Origin: Aequorivita lipolytica
GTDB lineage: Bacteria; Bacteroidota; Bacteroidia; Flavobacteriales; Flavobacteriaceae
Assembly: GCF_007997135.1 (NCBI RefSeq)
Contig: NZ_VORU01000008.1
Coordinates: 94,990-158,989, forward strand
Length of the DNA stretch: 64,000 nt
Reading direction: 5' to 3'
The notes under the pieces are model-generated. The model was not told where the DNA came from, did not search any database, and saw only the letters and a program-made list of their open reading frames with translations. The position numbers and the translations under genes were made by a program. Below, one piece after another: positions 25,314-34,326 of this stretch; position 1 is the stretch's first letter, and the number at the start of each line of letters is the position of its first letter.

Positions 25314-26044
25314 TAATTGCGGCAATAGCCATTCCAATATCTCTTGTAGTAATCGTTATTGTATTATTCAGCGTTTTTACACGCAGGAAAAATCGCTTGC
25401 TGGAAGAGCAGGAAAAAGCAAAAAAGGATTTCGATCGTGAATTGGCAGAATCACAAATAGAGATTCGCGAAGAAACTTTACGAAATATAAGCTGGGAACT
25501 ACACGACAATATTGGACAGTTGATGACCTTGGCAAAAATACAGGCCCAAATGGCTCAGGAAAAGCCAGAAATGATGAAAGAGGTTTCTGAAACTATTGGT
25601 ACAGGTCTAAATGAGCTTAGAGCACTTTCGAAATTAATAAATCCGGAAGCCTTAAAAAGTTTAAGTCTTAAAGAAGCTGTAGGTTTAGAGATAGAAAGAT
25701 TCAATAGATTAAAATTTATTGCGGCCGAATTAACAGTGAAAGGAACGGTTACGCCTATTGAAAGTAATATCCAAATTATCCTTTTTAGAATTTTGCAGGA
25801 GTTTTTTTCAAATACCATCAAGCATTCCAAAGCGTCCACATTAAAGGTATTATTGGATTATTCTGATAATGTGTTGACCATTTTAGCGGAAGACAACGGA
25901 GTGGGTTTTGAAAAAACCGATAATTTTATGGGTATTGGCTTAAAGAACATGAAAACAAGGGCCCAGCTTATCAACTCTACCTTGAAAATCAAGTCGGTAA
26001 AAAGTAAAGGTACAGCGCTACATCTTAAATATAAATTCACATAG
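25292..26044 (+). CDS. sensor histidine kinase (HisKA_3 type)
   Basis: A 250-residue kinase with one N-terminal membrane helix (about 6-29), a short coiled coil, a HisKA_3 dimerisation domain with phospho-acceptor His71 (ELHDNIGQ), and an HATPase_c domain. The ATPase N-box Asn is in FFSNTIKHS and the G1 box is EDNGVGF, with a GIGLKNM G2 box. There is no separate sensor domain. It overlaps the seven-helix protein gene and precedes a NarL-type regulator by 36 bp, forming a canonical pair. Confidence 0.93.
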   Translation: MDEKEIIIIAAIAIPISLVVIVIVLFSVFTRRKNRLLEEQEKAKKDFDRELAESQIEIREETLRNISWELHDNIGQLMTLAKIQAQMAQEKPEMMKEVSETIGTGLNELRALSKLINPEALKSLSLKEAVGLEIERFNRLKFIAAELTVKGTVTPIESNIQIILFRILQEFFSNTIKHSKASTLKVLLDYSDNVLTILAEDNGVGFEKTDNFMGIGLKNMKTRAQLINSTLKIKSVKSKGTALHLKYKFT

Positions 26045-26080
26045 ACACAAAAATAGTTTCTAAAATAAAAGTATTGCACA

Positions 26081-26713
26081 ATGAGTTATTCCGTAGTAGT
26101 GGTAGATGATCATTTTTTGCTTTCCCAAGCCATAGGTGGGCTAGTTCAAGATTTTGAAAATTTCAGGGTTTTATACTTATGTAAGAATGGCCGTGAGTTA
26201 CTGGATAATTTCGAAAATCCTCAAAAAATTCCCGATTTGGTTCTCATGGACATAAAAATGCCCATTTTGAACGGAATAGAAACCACCGAAATTCTGAAGA
26301 AACAGTTCCCTAATGTAAAAGTACTCGCCCTTTCAATTGAAGAAGATGAATATACTATTTTGAAAATGCTCCGTGCTGGGGCGTGCGGTTACCTAATGAA
26401 AGATACTAAAAAAGACATACTTGAGGAGGCTCTTTTACAGGTTATGGAAAACGGGCGCTATTACACAAACACCGTCTCACAAATTCTTGTAGATTCCTTG
26501 GAAAAGGAAATAGATACTGAACTAAAAGAGAAGGAAATTGAATTCATCAAACTTGCCTGCACAGATATGAATTATAAGGAAATAGCTGATAAAATGTGCT
26601 GTAGCTACAAAACCGTAGAAGGTTACAGGGATTCAGTGCACAAAAAACTGAAGATAAAAAATAGGATTGGCCTTGTGCTTTTTGCAATCCACCACAATCT
26701 ATTTACACCTTAG
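26081..26713 (+). CDS. NarL/FixJ-type response regulator
   Basis: A 210-residue regulator. The receiver domain (1-120) has the acidic pair DD at 9-10, phospho-acceptor Asp57 (VLMDIKMP) and the conserved Lys (LMKDTKK). The C-terminal LuxR-type helix-turn-helix (about 145-205) contains ELKEKEIEFIKLACTDMNYK and YKTVEGYRDSVHKKL. It is the output of the four-gene cassette and may bind the GGGGTAANTCCCC palindromes at 23786 and 18472, which is inference only. Confidence 0.94.
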   Translation: MSYSVVVVDDHFLLSQAIGGLVQDFENFRVLYLCKNGRELLDNFENPQKIPDLVLMDIKMPILNGIETTEILKKQFPNVKVLALSIEEDEYTILKMLRAGACGYLMKDTKKDILEEALLQVMENGRYYTNTVSQILVDSLEKEIDTELKEKEIEFIKLACTDMNYKEIADKMCCSYKTVEGYRDSVHKKLKIKNRIGLVLFAIHHNLFTP

Positions 26714-26726
26714 TGTGATTTCTTAA

Positions 26727-27251
26727 TTAGAAAAGCTCACTAACTTCTTTCTTTACATACGCCATAGCTTTTTGAGAGGGAGTAATCTCCTCCATAAAAT
26801 TCTGCAAAAGCCACTCACGCATTCTGTCTACATTTCCGTCTTTTTCGTGCATGGCGCCTTGCCGGATAACATGAATTGTCGCGTTTTTAGCGGCATTTAT
26901 CAAGTTCCAACATTCCGGAGTTAAGTAAATCTGTTGCGTTAAATTATGTTCGTATTCCTGCTCAATATTCTTAATTAGGAGATTTTCATAATCATCTTTT
27001 GAATCTGAAAAAGGCTTTACCCTTACCAATAATTTATTGGGGTCTATACGCTCCAAAAACAAAGTAACACGTTCATAAGCCTGTAGACGAAGTGGTAGAA
27101 CCTGTTTTTGGGCTTCTTTTTGAATTAAATATCTTCTTCGACCTTCTTCATTGGCGGTATGGCCTTTAAAGAAATAATAAGCAATCACACCCACAACAAT
27201 CGCAGGTAAAAGATAGGCTACATAACTAATAATTTGGGATGCTTCTTCCAT
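26727..27251 (-). CDS. conserved flavobacterial membrane-anchored protein
   Basis: A 174-residue protein with one N-terminal helix (about 8-27, YVAYLLPAIVVGVIAYYFF) and a soluble, mainly helical cytoplasmic domain containing 'LPLRLQAYERVTLFLERIDP'. It resembles a family of uncharacterised proteins common in Flavobacteriia (DUF7935-like, from memory). Function unknown. It converges with the response regulator gene, 13 bp apart. Confidence 0.6.
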   Translation of the reverse strand: MEEASQIISYVAYLLPAIVVGVIAYYFFKGHTANEEGRRRYLIQKEAQKQVLPLRLQAYERVTLFLERIDPNKLLVRVKPFSDSKDDYENLLIKNIEQEYEHNLTQQIYLTPECWNLINAAKNATIHVIRQGAMHEKDGNVDRMREWLLQNFMEEITPSQKAMAYVKKEVSELF

Positions 27252-27252
27252 A

Positions 27253-27313
27253 TATTCAGTATTCAGTATTCAGTATTCAGTGTTCAGTGTTCAGTATTCA
27301 GTATTCAGTATTC
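27253..27313. repeat. heptamer array TATTCAG
   Basis: Eight consecutive 7-bp units, six TATTCAG and two TGTTCAG in the middle, then a partial unit. It starts 1 bp upstream of the preceding gene's start codon region and fills about half of the 128-bp gap to the next gene. Confidence 0.9.
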
Positions 27314-27379
27314 TGGTACGTAGCATTAGGAATGCAGGGCTATTGTATTTCAAAAAATCGATAGCTTATGGATAGCAAC

Positions 27380-28996
27380 TCAATAGCGGACTTTATTTTC
27401 CTTTTTCATAGCTTTTACCTCCTTCTTAGCCTGCTTTTCGTGAAAATTTCCACCGAGGTGTTCGCAATGTGACAATTCTTTCATGCTTTTAAAAGGCACC
27501 GCGCATTTGTGGTACATAAATGACTGCGATAGGGTTTTGATCAAATTCTTGTCTCCAACTGTCAGATCAACATCGTCCATTGTAAACTGGCAGGGATGTT
27601 CATAGCCACAAGCGTGCGTCATTTCTAACAATTCTTTACAGAAGTTTTTAAAATAGAAATGTGCCCGAACAGATTTATCTTCTATATTAATTCCGCGTTG
27701 CAGCCATTTATTCTGCGTTGCAACACCGCTGGGACATTTGTTTGTATGACATAGTTGGGCCTGAATGCAACCGATACTCATCATTGCCTCACGAGCAACG
27801 TTTACCAAATCGGCACCCATAGAGAAAGCCATTGAGGCCCTTGCTGGAAACCCCAACTTTCCACTTCCAATAAAAACAATTTGTTCGCACATATCGTTCC
27901 TTTTGAAGATTTTATAGACTTCAGCAAAACCGAAAAGCCAAGGTAACGAAACGTGATCTGCAAAGCTTGGGGGCGAGGCTCCAGTTCCCCCTTCACCACC
28001 ATCAATGGTTATAAAATCTGGACCTTTTCCGGTTTCTTTCATAATTTTAGCCAGCTGTTCCCATTCGCCTAAACGCCCTACTGCCGATTTAATTCCTACG
28101 GGAAGTCCCGTAGCTTCTGCGATGCTTTCCACAAATTCAACCATTCCTTTTACCCCTTCAAAAGCGGAATGATTTGGTGGTGACAGTACATCTTTGCCCA
28201 AAGGTACATGCCTTATTGCAGCAATTTCTTCTGTGATTTTGGATCCGGGCAAAACTCCACCTTTTCCAGGTTTTGCACCCTGAGAGAGTTTTAATTCTAT
28301 AGCGCGTACTTGCGGATTTTCATTAACTAGTTTTATTATTTTATCCATAGAGAAATTTCCATTCTCATCGCGAACGCCGAAATATCCAGTTCCAAAGTGA
28401 AAAACTACATCAGCACCCGTTTTGTGATAAGGAGAAAGACCACCTTCACCTGTATTGTGATAGCAATATGCTAAGCCGCAACCTTTATTTAAAGACTCTA
28501 TAGCACGCGCAGACAGTGAGCCAAAACTCATTGCAGAAACATTAATAACAGAAGCAGGGCGATACGGCCGGCGACGTTTATGGAAGCCTCCCATAAGTTT
28601 GGCACAAGGCAGAAAATAAGGATTTTTATAGTTGGGATTGTCTTTTTCTACCCTAAAAGGAAGCATTGCGTTGTTTATGAAAATGTAATTCGGTTCATAT
28701 ATATCGCGATCGGTTCCAAAGCCTTCATAGTTGTTTTCGTTTTTGGCGGAAGCATAAATCCAGCCACGCTCAATTCTATTAAAAGGAAGCTCCTCCCGAT
28801 TGTTGGCCACAATATATTGCCGAAGTTCTGGCCCTATACTTTCCAGCATATACCGAATGTGTCCAATTACAGGGAAGTTGTGGCTAACAGTGTGATGCTT
28901 GTTGAAAAAGATATCCCGAATGGCAACGAGCGCTAAAAAGAAAAGAATCCAGACCCACCATGGAATATCGGCAAGAAATGATAGAAATGCATCCAT
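27380..28996 (-). CDS. FMN-binding glutamate synthase-like protein
   Basis: A 538-residue protein with one N-terminal helix (about 8-24, WWVWILFFLALVAI) and a large-subunit-like glutamate synthase domain. Conserved features are SAMSFGSLSARA, the 'KLSQGAKPGKGGVLPGSKI' FMN/2-oxoglutarate region, the IDGGEGGTGASP loop and the three-Cys iron-sulfur segment with GCIQAQLC and NKCPSGVATQ. It lacks the glutaminase domain of GltB. The reaction in vivo is uncertain; membrane-anchored members are widespread and poorly characterised. Confidence 0.88.
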   Translation of the reverse strand: MDAFLSFLADIPWWVWILFFLALVAIRDIFFNKHHTVSHNFPVIGHIRYMLESIGPELRQYIVANNREELPFNRIERGWIYASAKNENNYEGFGTDRDIYEPNYIFINNAMLPFRVEKDNPNYKNPYFLPCAKLMGGFHKRRRPYRPASVINVSAMSFGSLSARAIESLNKGCGLAYCYHNTGEGGLSPYHKTGADVVFHFGTGYFGVRDENGNFSMDKIIKLVNENPQVRAIELKLSQGAKPGKGGVLPGSKITEEIAAIRHVPLGKDVLSPPNHSAFEGVKGMVEFVESIAEATGLPVGIKSAVGRLGEWEQLAKIMKETGKGPDFITIDGGEGGTGASPPSFADHVSLPWLFGFAEVYKIFKRNDMCEQIVFIGSGKLGFPARASMAFSMGADLVNVAREAMMSIGCIQAQLCHTNKCPSGVATQNKWLQRGINIEDKSVRAHFYFKNFCKELLEMTHACGYEHPCQFTMDDVDLTVGDKNLIKTLSQSFMYHKCAVPFKSMKELSHCEHLGGNFHEKQAKKEVKAMKKENKVRY

Positions 28997-29158
28997 TGAA
29001 AGTTTTTTTATAAAGGTATTTAAAATTAAATGGTTTAAAAAAATAGTTTCATTCTCAAAATTAGTCTTTCAAGCTTAATATTGTTTATAATTTCTATGAA
29101 TTCACTTAAAAAAAAAGTTTGATAATAACTATTTTCACAACTTGAAGAAAATGAAGTT

Positions 29159-31480
29159 TTGGAAAAATATTTAGAACAACTTAACGAGGCCCAACTTGCG
29201 CCAGTACTGCAAAAAGACGGTGCAATGATTGTAATTGCGGGTGCCGGCTCAGGCAAAACCCGAGTGCTTACATTTCGTATTGCATACCTAATGTCGCAGG
29301 GCGTGGATCCATTTAATATTTTGGCATTGACTTTTACCAACAAAGCAGCGCGCGAGATGAAAAAACGTATTTCGCAAATTGTTGGGGCAAGCGAAGCTAA
29401 GAATCTTTGGATGGGAACTTTCCACAGTATTTTTGCGAAAATACTTCGGTTTGAGGCCGATAAATTGGGCTATCCTTCAAACTTCACTATTTATGACACG
29501 CAGGATTCACAAAGTGTAATTAGGGCCGTTATAAAAGAAATGCATTTAGACAAAGATATCTATAAATACAAGCAAGTCTATTCGCGCATTTCTTCCTATA
29601 AAAACAGCTTGATTACCGTAAAGGCATACTTCAGCAATCCTGAATTGATGGAAGCGGATGCAATGGCAAAAATGCCGCGTCTGGGAGATATTTATAAAGC
29701 ATACGTAGACAAATGCTTTAAAGCTGGAGCAATGGATTTTGATGATCTTTTGTTGAAAACAAACGAACTGCTTACCCGTTTTCCAGAGGTGCTTGCAAAA
29801 TATCAAAACCGTTTCCGCTACATTTTGGTGGATGAGTACCAAGATACAAACCACAGCCAGTATCTTATTGTACGTGCGCTTTCAGATAAATTTCAGAATA
29901 TTTGTGTAGTAGGCGATGATGCTCAGAGTATTTACGCTTTCCGTGGAGCGAACATCAACAATATTTTAAATTTTCAAAAAGATTATGATGATGTAAAGGT
30001 ATTTCGTTTGGAGCAGAATTATCGATCCACAAAAAATATTGTAAATGCCGCAAACAGCATCATCGAAAAAAACAAAACAAGACTTGAAAAAGTAGTTTGG
30101 ACCGCAAATGATGAGGGTGCTAAAATTCTTGTAAATAGAACAATGACCGATGGCGACGAAGGCCGTTTTGTAGCGAGTTCTATTTTTGAAAATAAAATGA
30201 ACCATCAGTTACAAGAAGGTGATTTTGCAGTTTTGTACCGAACAAACGCACAGAGCCGTGCGATTGAGGATGCACTCAGGAAAAAAGATATACCGTATAG
30301 AATTTACGGCGGACTCAGCTTTTATCAACGCAAGGAGATTAAAGATGTACTGTCCTATTTGCGACTGGTCTTAAACCCAAAGGATGAAGAAGCGCTGAAA
30401 CGCGTTATCAATTATCCTGCGCGGGGCATAGGTGGAACGACGATTGAAAAATTAATAGTCGCCGCAAATCATTACAATCGTTCCATTTTTGAGGTGATGA
30501 AAAACATCGATAAAATTGATTTAAAGATAAACTCCGGAACCAAAACCAAGCTGCAGGATTTTGTGACGATGGTTGAAAGTTTTCAGATTTTGAATAAAGG
30601 TTATGACGCTTTCACCATAACAGAGCACGTTTCAAAAAAAACTGGCTTACTTCAGGAATTAAAGAAAGATGGAACGCCCGAAGGCATTGCCCGTATTGAA
30701 AACATTGAGGAATTACTCAACGGGATGCGCGATTTTGTGGAAGAGCAAAAAGAGATCGTAGATGCTACAGGTTCGCTTTCAGAATTTATGGAAGATGTCG
30801 CGCTCGCAACAGATCTGGACAACGATAAAGGTGATGATGATCGCGTGGCACTAATGACGGTGCATTTGGCAAAGGGCCTTGAGTTTCCCTACGTTTATGT
30901 GGTGGGTATGGAAGAAGACTTATTTCCTAGCGGGATGAGTATGAATACGCGAAGCGAATTGGAAGAAGAGCGGCGTTTATTTTATGTAGCTATTACGCGT
31001 GCCGAAAAGCAAGCTTATTTAACATATACACAATCCCGCTACCGTTGGGGAAAATTGATAGATGCTGAACCTAGCCGTTTTATAGAGGAAATTGACGAAA
31101 GCTATTTAGAATATTTAACTCCAATAACAGAAAATCGCTACAAACCGCTATTGGATGCAGATATTTTTGATGAGGTAGATCATAGTAAATTGCGCTTACG
31201 AAAGCCGGTGACCAGCAGAGCACCATCTGGTCCTTCAGAGGAGCAACTCAGAAAGTTACGAAGACTGAAGCCAGTTGCCAGTGAGACGGATAAAAATTTT
31301 AGCGCAAAAGATGCTAATTTGGATATCGGTACCATGGTGGAGCACGTACGCTTTGGAAAAGGAAAAATCCTCAAAATTGAAGGCGTTGGGGCAGATACGA
31401 AAGCCGAGATAGATTTCGAGAACGGTGGGATGAAAAAACTATTACTTCGTTTTGCGAAGCTGAAAGTTGTGAGTTCGTGA
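29159..31480 (+). CDS. UvrD/PcrA-type DNA helicase
   Basis: A 773-residue superfamily 1 helicase. Motifs: IAGAGSGKTRVLT (Walker A), LTFTNKAAREM (Ia), LVDEYQDTN (II), QNYRST (IV) and YVAITRAEKQAYL (VI). The C-terminal basic linker and a Tudor-like domain (about 715-770) fit PcrA. The start is TTG at 29159; no ATG lies in this frame near the conserved N-terminus YLEQLNEAQLAPV. The stop codon falls within a TTCGTGATTCGT repeat word. A strong terminator follows. Confidence 0.95.
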   Translation: MEKYLEQLNEAQLAPVLQKDGAMIVIAGAGSGKTRVLTFRIAYLMSQGVDPFNILALTFTNKAAREMKKRISQIVGASEAKNLWMGTFHSIFAKILRFEADKLGYPSNFTIYDTQDSQSVIRAVIKEMHLDKDIYKYKQVYSRISSYKNSLITVKAYFSNPELMEADAMAKMPRLGDIYKAYVDKCFKAGAMDFDDLLLKTNELLTRFPEVLAKYQNRFRYILVDEYQDTNHSQYLIVRALSDKFQNICVVGDDAQSIYAFRGANINNILNFQKDYDDVKVFRLEQNYRSTKNIVNAANSIIEKNKTRLEKVVWTANDEGAKILVNRTMTDGDEGRFVASSIFENKMNHQLQEGDFAVLYRTNAQSRAIEDALRKKDIPYRIYGGLSFYQRKEIKDVLSYLRLVLNPKDEEALKRVINYPARGIGGTTIEKLIVAANHYNRSIFEVMKNIDKIDLKINSGTKTKLQDFVTMVESFQILNKGYDAFTITEHVSKKTGLLQELKKDGTPEGIARIENIEELLNGMRDFVEEQKEIVDATGSLSEFMEDVALATDLDNDKGDDDRVALMTVHLAKGLEFPYVYVVGMEEDLFPSGMSMNTRSELEEERRLFYVAITRAEKQAYLTYTQSRYRWGKLIDAEPSRFIEEIDESYLEYLTPITENRYKPLLDADIFDEVDHSKLRLRKPVTSRAPSGPSEEQLRKLRRLKPVASETDKNFSAKDANLDIGTMVEHVRFGKGKILKIEGVGADTKAEIDFENGGMKKLLLRFAKLKVVSS

Positions 31481-31489
31481 TTCGTTAAT

Positions 31490-31524
31490 TTGGGATGCAT
31501 TAACTTTTGGCTGATGCATCCCAA
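31490..31524 (+). terminator. terminator of the uvrD-type gene
   Basis: Perfect 11-bp arms TTGGGATGCAT (31490-31500) and ATGCATCCCAA (31514-31524), loop 13 bp, then a T-rich tract. It sits between convergent genes and may serve both. Confidence 0.88.
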
Positions 31525-31535
31525 TTTTTTTATTT

Positions 31536-32411
31536 TTATTCAGAAATTTCCAAATAAGTATCAATATACCCACTTATTTTTGACTTCATATTCTCAATGT
31601 CATTTGCCGCCCAGTCGCCATGACCACCTTCATAAACCGTAAAACTATGATCTATCTGTGCAGTATTTAGTGCAGCGTTTAAAGCCGCACCATTAGATAG
31701 TGGCACCAGCGGATCTGAATTACCGTAGAAAAGTAAAGTTGGGCTACTTCCATTAGAAACTCTAAAGACTGGGCTTAAAACTTCTGGGTAATTAGTTCCG
31801 GGAGGATACGCACCTTCATCGACCAGCGCGGCCATTAAAAGCGGAAAACCAGGGTTTCCGCTATAAAAAGGATCTGTAAAATCTGTAGGGCCCACGATGT
31901 CACCCACTATTTTTACTTGGTCGTCCGGATCGTAATCATAATCATACATCAATGAAATATGTGCACCGGCACTAGCGCCAATCAATGCAAATTCGGGCAG
32001 AATTTGTAATTCATTCTTTTCAGAAGTAAGTTTGTTTATTACGGCATCCACATCTAAAAACTGATTGGGAAAGGCAGGCGTATCTAAGTCTGCAAGCACA
32101 TAATTTATATTTACTATTGCGTGCTCTGGATGTCTAAGTTTGATATATGGAATAAAAAAATCCATATCCGTTTTATCGCCTTCGGTCCATCCGCCACCGT
32201 GAACGAGTATAATCACTTTTGTTTTTTCTGTGGAGCGATTGGCTGGCAGATAGAGATCATATTTTTGTTGCATATTATTTCCATAGGAAACATCCATACT
32301 AATTTTTTCTGCCAAAGCTGGAGCTTCCGTATTGTTGTCATTATCTTTAGAGCAGGAAAGGAAGCTAATTTGAATTCCGAAGAATAGAATTATAATGAGA
32401 AGTTTTTTCAT
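31536..32411 (-). CDS. alpha/beta-hydrolase lipoprotein (esterase-like)
   Basis: A 291-residue lipoprotein (lipobox SFLSC, Cys at about 20) with an alpha/beta-hydrolase fold of the BD-FAE/carboxylesterase type. HGGGW is the oxyanion-hole motif, GASAG carries the nucleophile, GNSDPLVPL the acid and GGHGDW the histidine. It probably hydrolyses an ester outside the cytoplasm; the substrate cannot be predicted. It is a single minus-strand gene converging on the helicase gene. Confidence 0.88.
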   Translation of the reverse strand: MKKLLIIILFFGIQISFLSCSKDNDNNTEAPALAEKISMDVSYGNNMQQKYDLYLPANRSTEKTKVIILVHGGGWTEGDKTDMDFFIPYIKLRHPEHAIVNINYVLADLDTPAFPNQFLDVDAVINKLTSEKNELQILPEFALIGASAGAHISLMYDYDYDPDDQVKIVGDIVGPTDFTDPFYSGNPGFPLLMAALVDEGAYPPGTNYPEVLSPVFRVSNGSSPTLLFYGNSDPLVPLSNGAALNAALNTAQIDHSFTVYEGGHGDWAANDIENMKSKISGYIDTYLEISE

Positions 32412-32515
32412 AAGTGGTTTTTGTTTTACACATAACGGCTAAAAGCGTATTTTATGCTAAGAAATATATTGGAAACTTTTATTTTTGAAAATTGTGAGTA
32501 ACTTTAAATAAAAAA

Positions 32516-32728
32516 ATGATTCGAAAAGGTTCACAGGTAAGTTGGAAATGGGGCACTGGTACCGCGAAAGGAAAAGTGGTTGAAACTTTTTCCGAAGAAA
32601 TCAGCAAAACTTTAAAAGGGAGCAAAATAACGCGACATGGCGAAAAAGGCAATAAAGCCCTTCACATAAAACAGGCAGACGGCGATATGGTTTTGAAACT
32701 TGAAAGCGAAGTAGAAAAGAGAAAATAG
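32516..32728 (+). CDS. DUF2945 / HVA1-type small Tudor-like protein
   Basis: A 70-residue basic protein. 'RKGSQVSWKWGTGTAKGKVV' and 'TRHGEKGNKALHIKQADGD' match the short DUF2945 (hypervirulence-associated, Tudor-like) family widespread in bacteria and fungi. No biochemical function is established. A TATTTTTG box at 32480-32487 fits a -7 promoter element. It is 8 bp upstream of the threonylcarbamoyl-AMP synthase gene, so the two form a small operon. Confidence 0.82.
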   Translation: MIRKGSQVSWKWGTGTAKGKVVETFSEEISKTLKGSKITRHGEKGNKALHIKQADGDMVLKLESEVEKRK

Positions 32729-32736
32729 TTTAGAAT

Positions 32737-33354
32737 ATGGCTGAATTTATAAAAATTTACGAGGAAAACCCCAATCCAAAAGAAATTAAGCGCGTAGTGA
32801 AAATCCTTCGCGATGGCGGGGTTATTATTTACCCTAGTGACACTGTTTATGCTTTGGGATGCGATATAAACAACAATCGTGCAATGGAACGTGTGGCGCA
32901 ATTGCGGGGAGTAAAACTTGAAAAGGCAAATTTTTCTTTTGTATGCGAAGATTTAAGTAATCTCAGTGATTATGTAAAACAGATTGATACTCCAACCTTT
33001 AAATTACTCAAAAGAAACCTTCCAGGACCCTATACTTTTATCTTGCCTGGAAACAATAATCTACCAACTGTTTTTAAAAAGAAAAAAGAAGTTGGTATTC
33101 GTGTTCCAGACAATTCAATTACTCGCGCTATTGTTCACGAATTGGGTAATCCTATTATTTCAACCTCCATAAAAGATGAAGATGAAGTAATTGAGTACAC
33201 TACCGATCCCGAACTTATTTTAGAAAAATGGGACAATCTAGTAGATTTGGTTATTGATGGCGGTTATGGTGGTAACATTCCTTCCACCGTTATTGACCTT
33301 ACTGGAACTGAGCCTGTGGTAATACGCGAAGGAAAAGGAAGTTTGGAACTTTAG
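32737..33354 (+). CDS. L-threonylcarbamoyladenylate synthase (YrdC/Sua5/YciO family)
   Basis: A 205-residue YrdC-fold protein. 'GGVIIYPSDTVYALGCDI' is the nucleotide/threonine-binding start and 'NLPGPYTFIL' and 'VGIRVPDN' are family motifs. TsaC/Sua5 members make threonylcarbamoyl-AMP for the t6A37 tRNA modification. YciO-like members are close relatives, so the exact activity is not certain. Its stop codon overlaps the convergent NTF2-like gene's stop by 4 bp. Confidence 0.88.
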   Translation: MAEFIKIYEENPNPKEIKRVVKILRDGGVIIYPSDTVYALGCDINNNRAMERVAQLRGVKLEKANFSFVCEDLSNLSDYVKQIDTPTFKLLKRNLPGPYTFILPGNNNLPTVFKKKKEVGIRVPDNSITRAIVHELGNPIISTSIKDEDEVIEYTTDPELILEKWDNLVDLVIDGGYGGNIPSTVIDLTGTEPVVIREGKGSLEL

Positions 33355-33839
33355 CTTTTAGAGGCTTGTTTCTTCTGAAATTCTGAAAGTAAAAATCGTG
33401 TTTGTGTATTGAGTTTTTTTCTGAAAAAAGCCGTCCATCCTACCAGAAACCCTTTGAGTCCCATTGCCTGTTTGGACCATCTGTAAAGACTAAACCTATC
33501 CACATGGTTTATTATTTTGCCATCCTTAAATTTGAAGGTAGCGTTTATTACGTTATGAACTTTTCTCCCAGTTTTGCTGAAAACATAATAAGCTTCCCAA
33601 TGGGCTTTTCCGGCTTCCGGAGTGTACTCTATGTTTGAGCTTACTACTTTAAAGTCTTTGCCCTGTTGTGTTTGGCAAAGCATTCGCCACATATTTTTAG
33701 CTTCTTCGCCACGAAGCACGCCAAAGGCAGGATCTTCAAAAGTAACGTCGTCGTGGTACCATTCCAACATGCGCTCTGCATCTAAATCTGCAAAGGCTTG
33801 GTAAAATTTTTCTATGATATTTAATTTATTTTGGCTAAT
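33351..33839 (-). CDS. NTF2/SnoaL-like protein, probable ATT start
   Basis: A 162-residue NTF2-like protein if started at the ATT codon 33837-33839. That start gives SQNKLNIIEKFYQAFADLDAE, the expected first helix, before the conserved MLEWYHDDVTFEDP. The first ATG (33768-33770) would remove this helix, and no ATG, GTG or TTG lies in frame between the stop of the preceding gene and the ATT. The fold is a cone with a ligand pocket; function unknown. A C-terminal basic tail (FFRKKLNTQTRF) is unusual for SnoaL proteins. Confidence 0.8.
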   Translation of the reverse strand: MSQNKLNIIEKFYQAFADLDAERMLEWYHDDVTFEDPAFGVLRGEEAKNMWRMLCQTQQGKDFKVVSSNIEYTPEAGKAHWEAYYVFSKTGRKVHNVINATFKFKDGKIINHVDRFSLYRWSKQAMGLKGFLVGWTAFFRKKLNTQTRFLLSEFQKKQASKS

Positions 33840-33858
33840 GTTCCGGATTTGAAGATGG

Positions 33859-34194
33859 TTATTTAAGCAAATGTTTCAGTCCACGATAAATATTCTTCTC
33901 CATAATGTCGATAGACCCATCGGCTAAAAACATTTTTTTTATATTGTTGAACAGTCGGTCTATTTCGTCTTTGGAATATTCAAAACGTTGCACGGTGTGC
34001 TGGATTTTCTGAATCTGTTGATAGTCATTATCATCGTCAAATTCCTTATGGATTTTTTGGTATTTTTCTTCGCCAACCTTAGACAATATAAAATCTTTTT
34101 CCTCTTTTGTTTCTACAAAATTAGCATTGGCACAGTAGAGTAAAATGTATGCTTTAAGTTCCTCGCGAGACCAATCTGTTCTGAATTCTTCCAT
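33859..34194 (-). CDS. TerB-like hypothetical protein
   Basis: A 111-residue acidic, all-helical protein ('SREELKAYILLYCANANFVE', 'RFEYSKDEIDRLFNNIKKMF'). The 'lyCA.AN' helix and a 'FLADGSIDIMEKNI' segment recall TerB-like helical bundles, a tentative match. No signal peptide or membrane helix. It is 19 bp upstream of the NTF2-like gene and probably co-transcribed. Function unknown. Confidence 0.62.
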   Translation of the reverse strand: MEEFRTDWSREELKAYILLYCANANFVETKEEKDFILSKVGEEKYQKIHKEFDDDNDYQQIQKIQHTVQRFEYSKDEIDRLFNNIKKMFLADGSIDIMEKNIYRGLKHLLK

Positions 34195-34279
34195 TTTTAT
34201 AAGTTTAAAGTAGGGTTTAATATTCTTATCTAAGATACGAAAACCTATCTAAAGATTCTTTTGAAGTCGGCAATAAAAA

Positions 34280-34305
34280 ACCCGGTCTGGAAGGACCGGG
34301 TTTAA
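34280..34305 (-). terminator. terminator of the OmpA-family gene
   Basis: AAACCCGGTC (34280-34289) and GACCGGGTTT (34296-34305), loop 6 bp, followed on the minus strand by a T run. Located 21 bp after the OmpA lipoprotein stop. Confidence 0.9.
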
Positions 34306-34326
34306 TAATTTTTAAATCTTCAGGAA

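Noticed and set aside
27380..28996. True glutamate synthase large subunit
   Set aside because: The glutaminase and C-terminal GltB domains are absent and the protein is membrane-anchored, so only a glutamate synthase-like label is justified.
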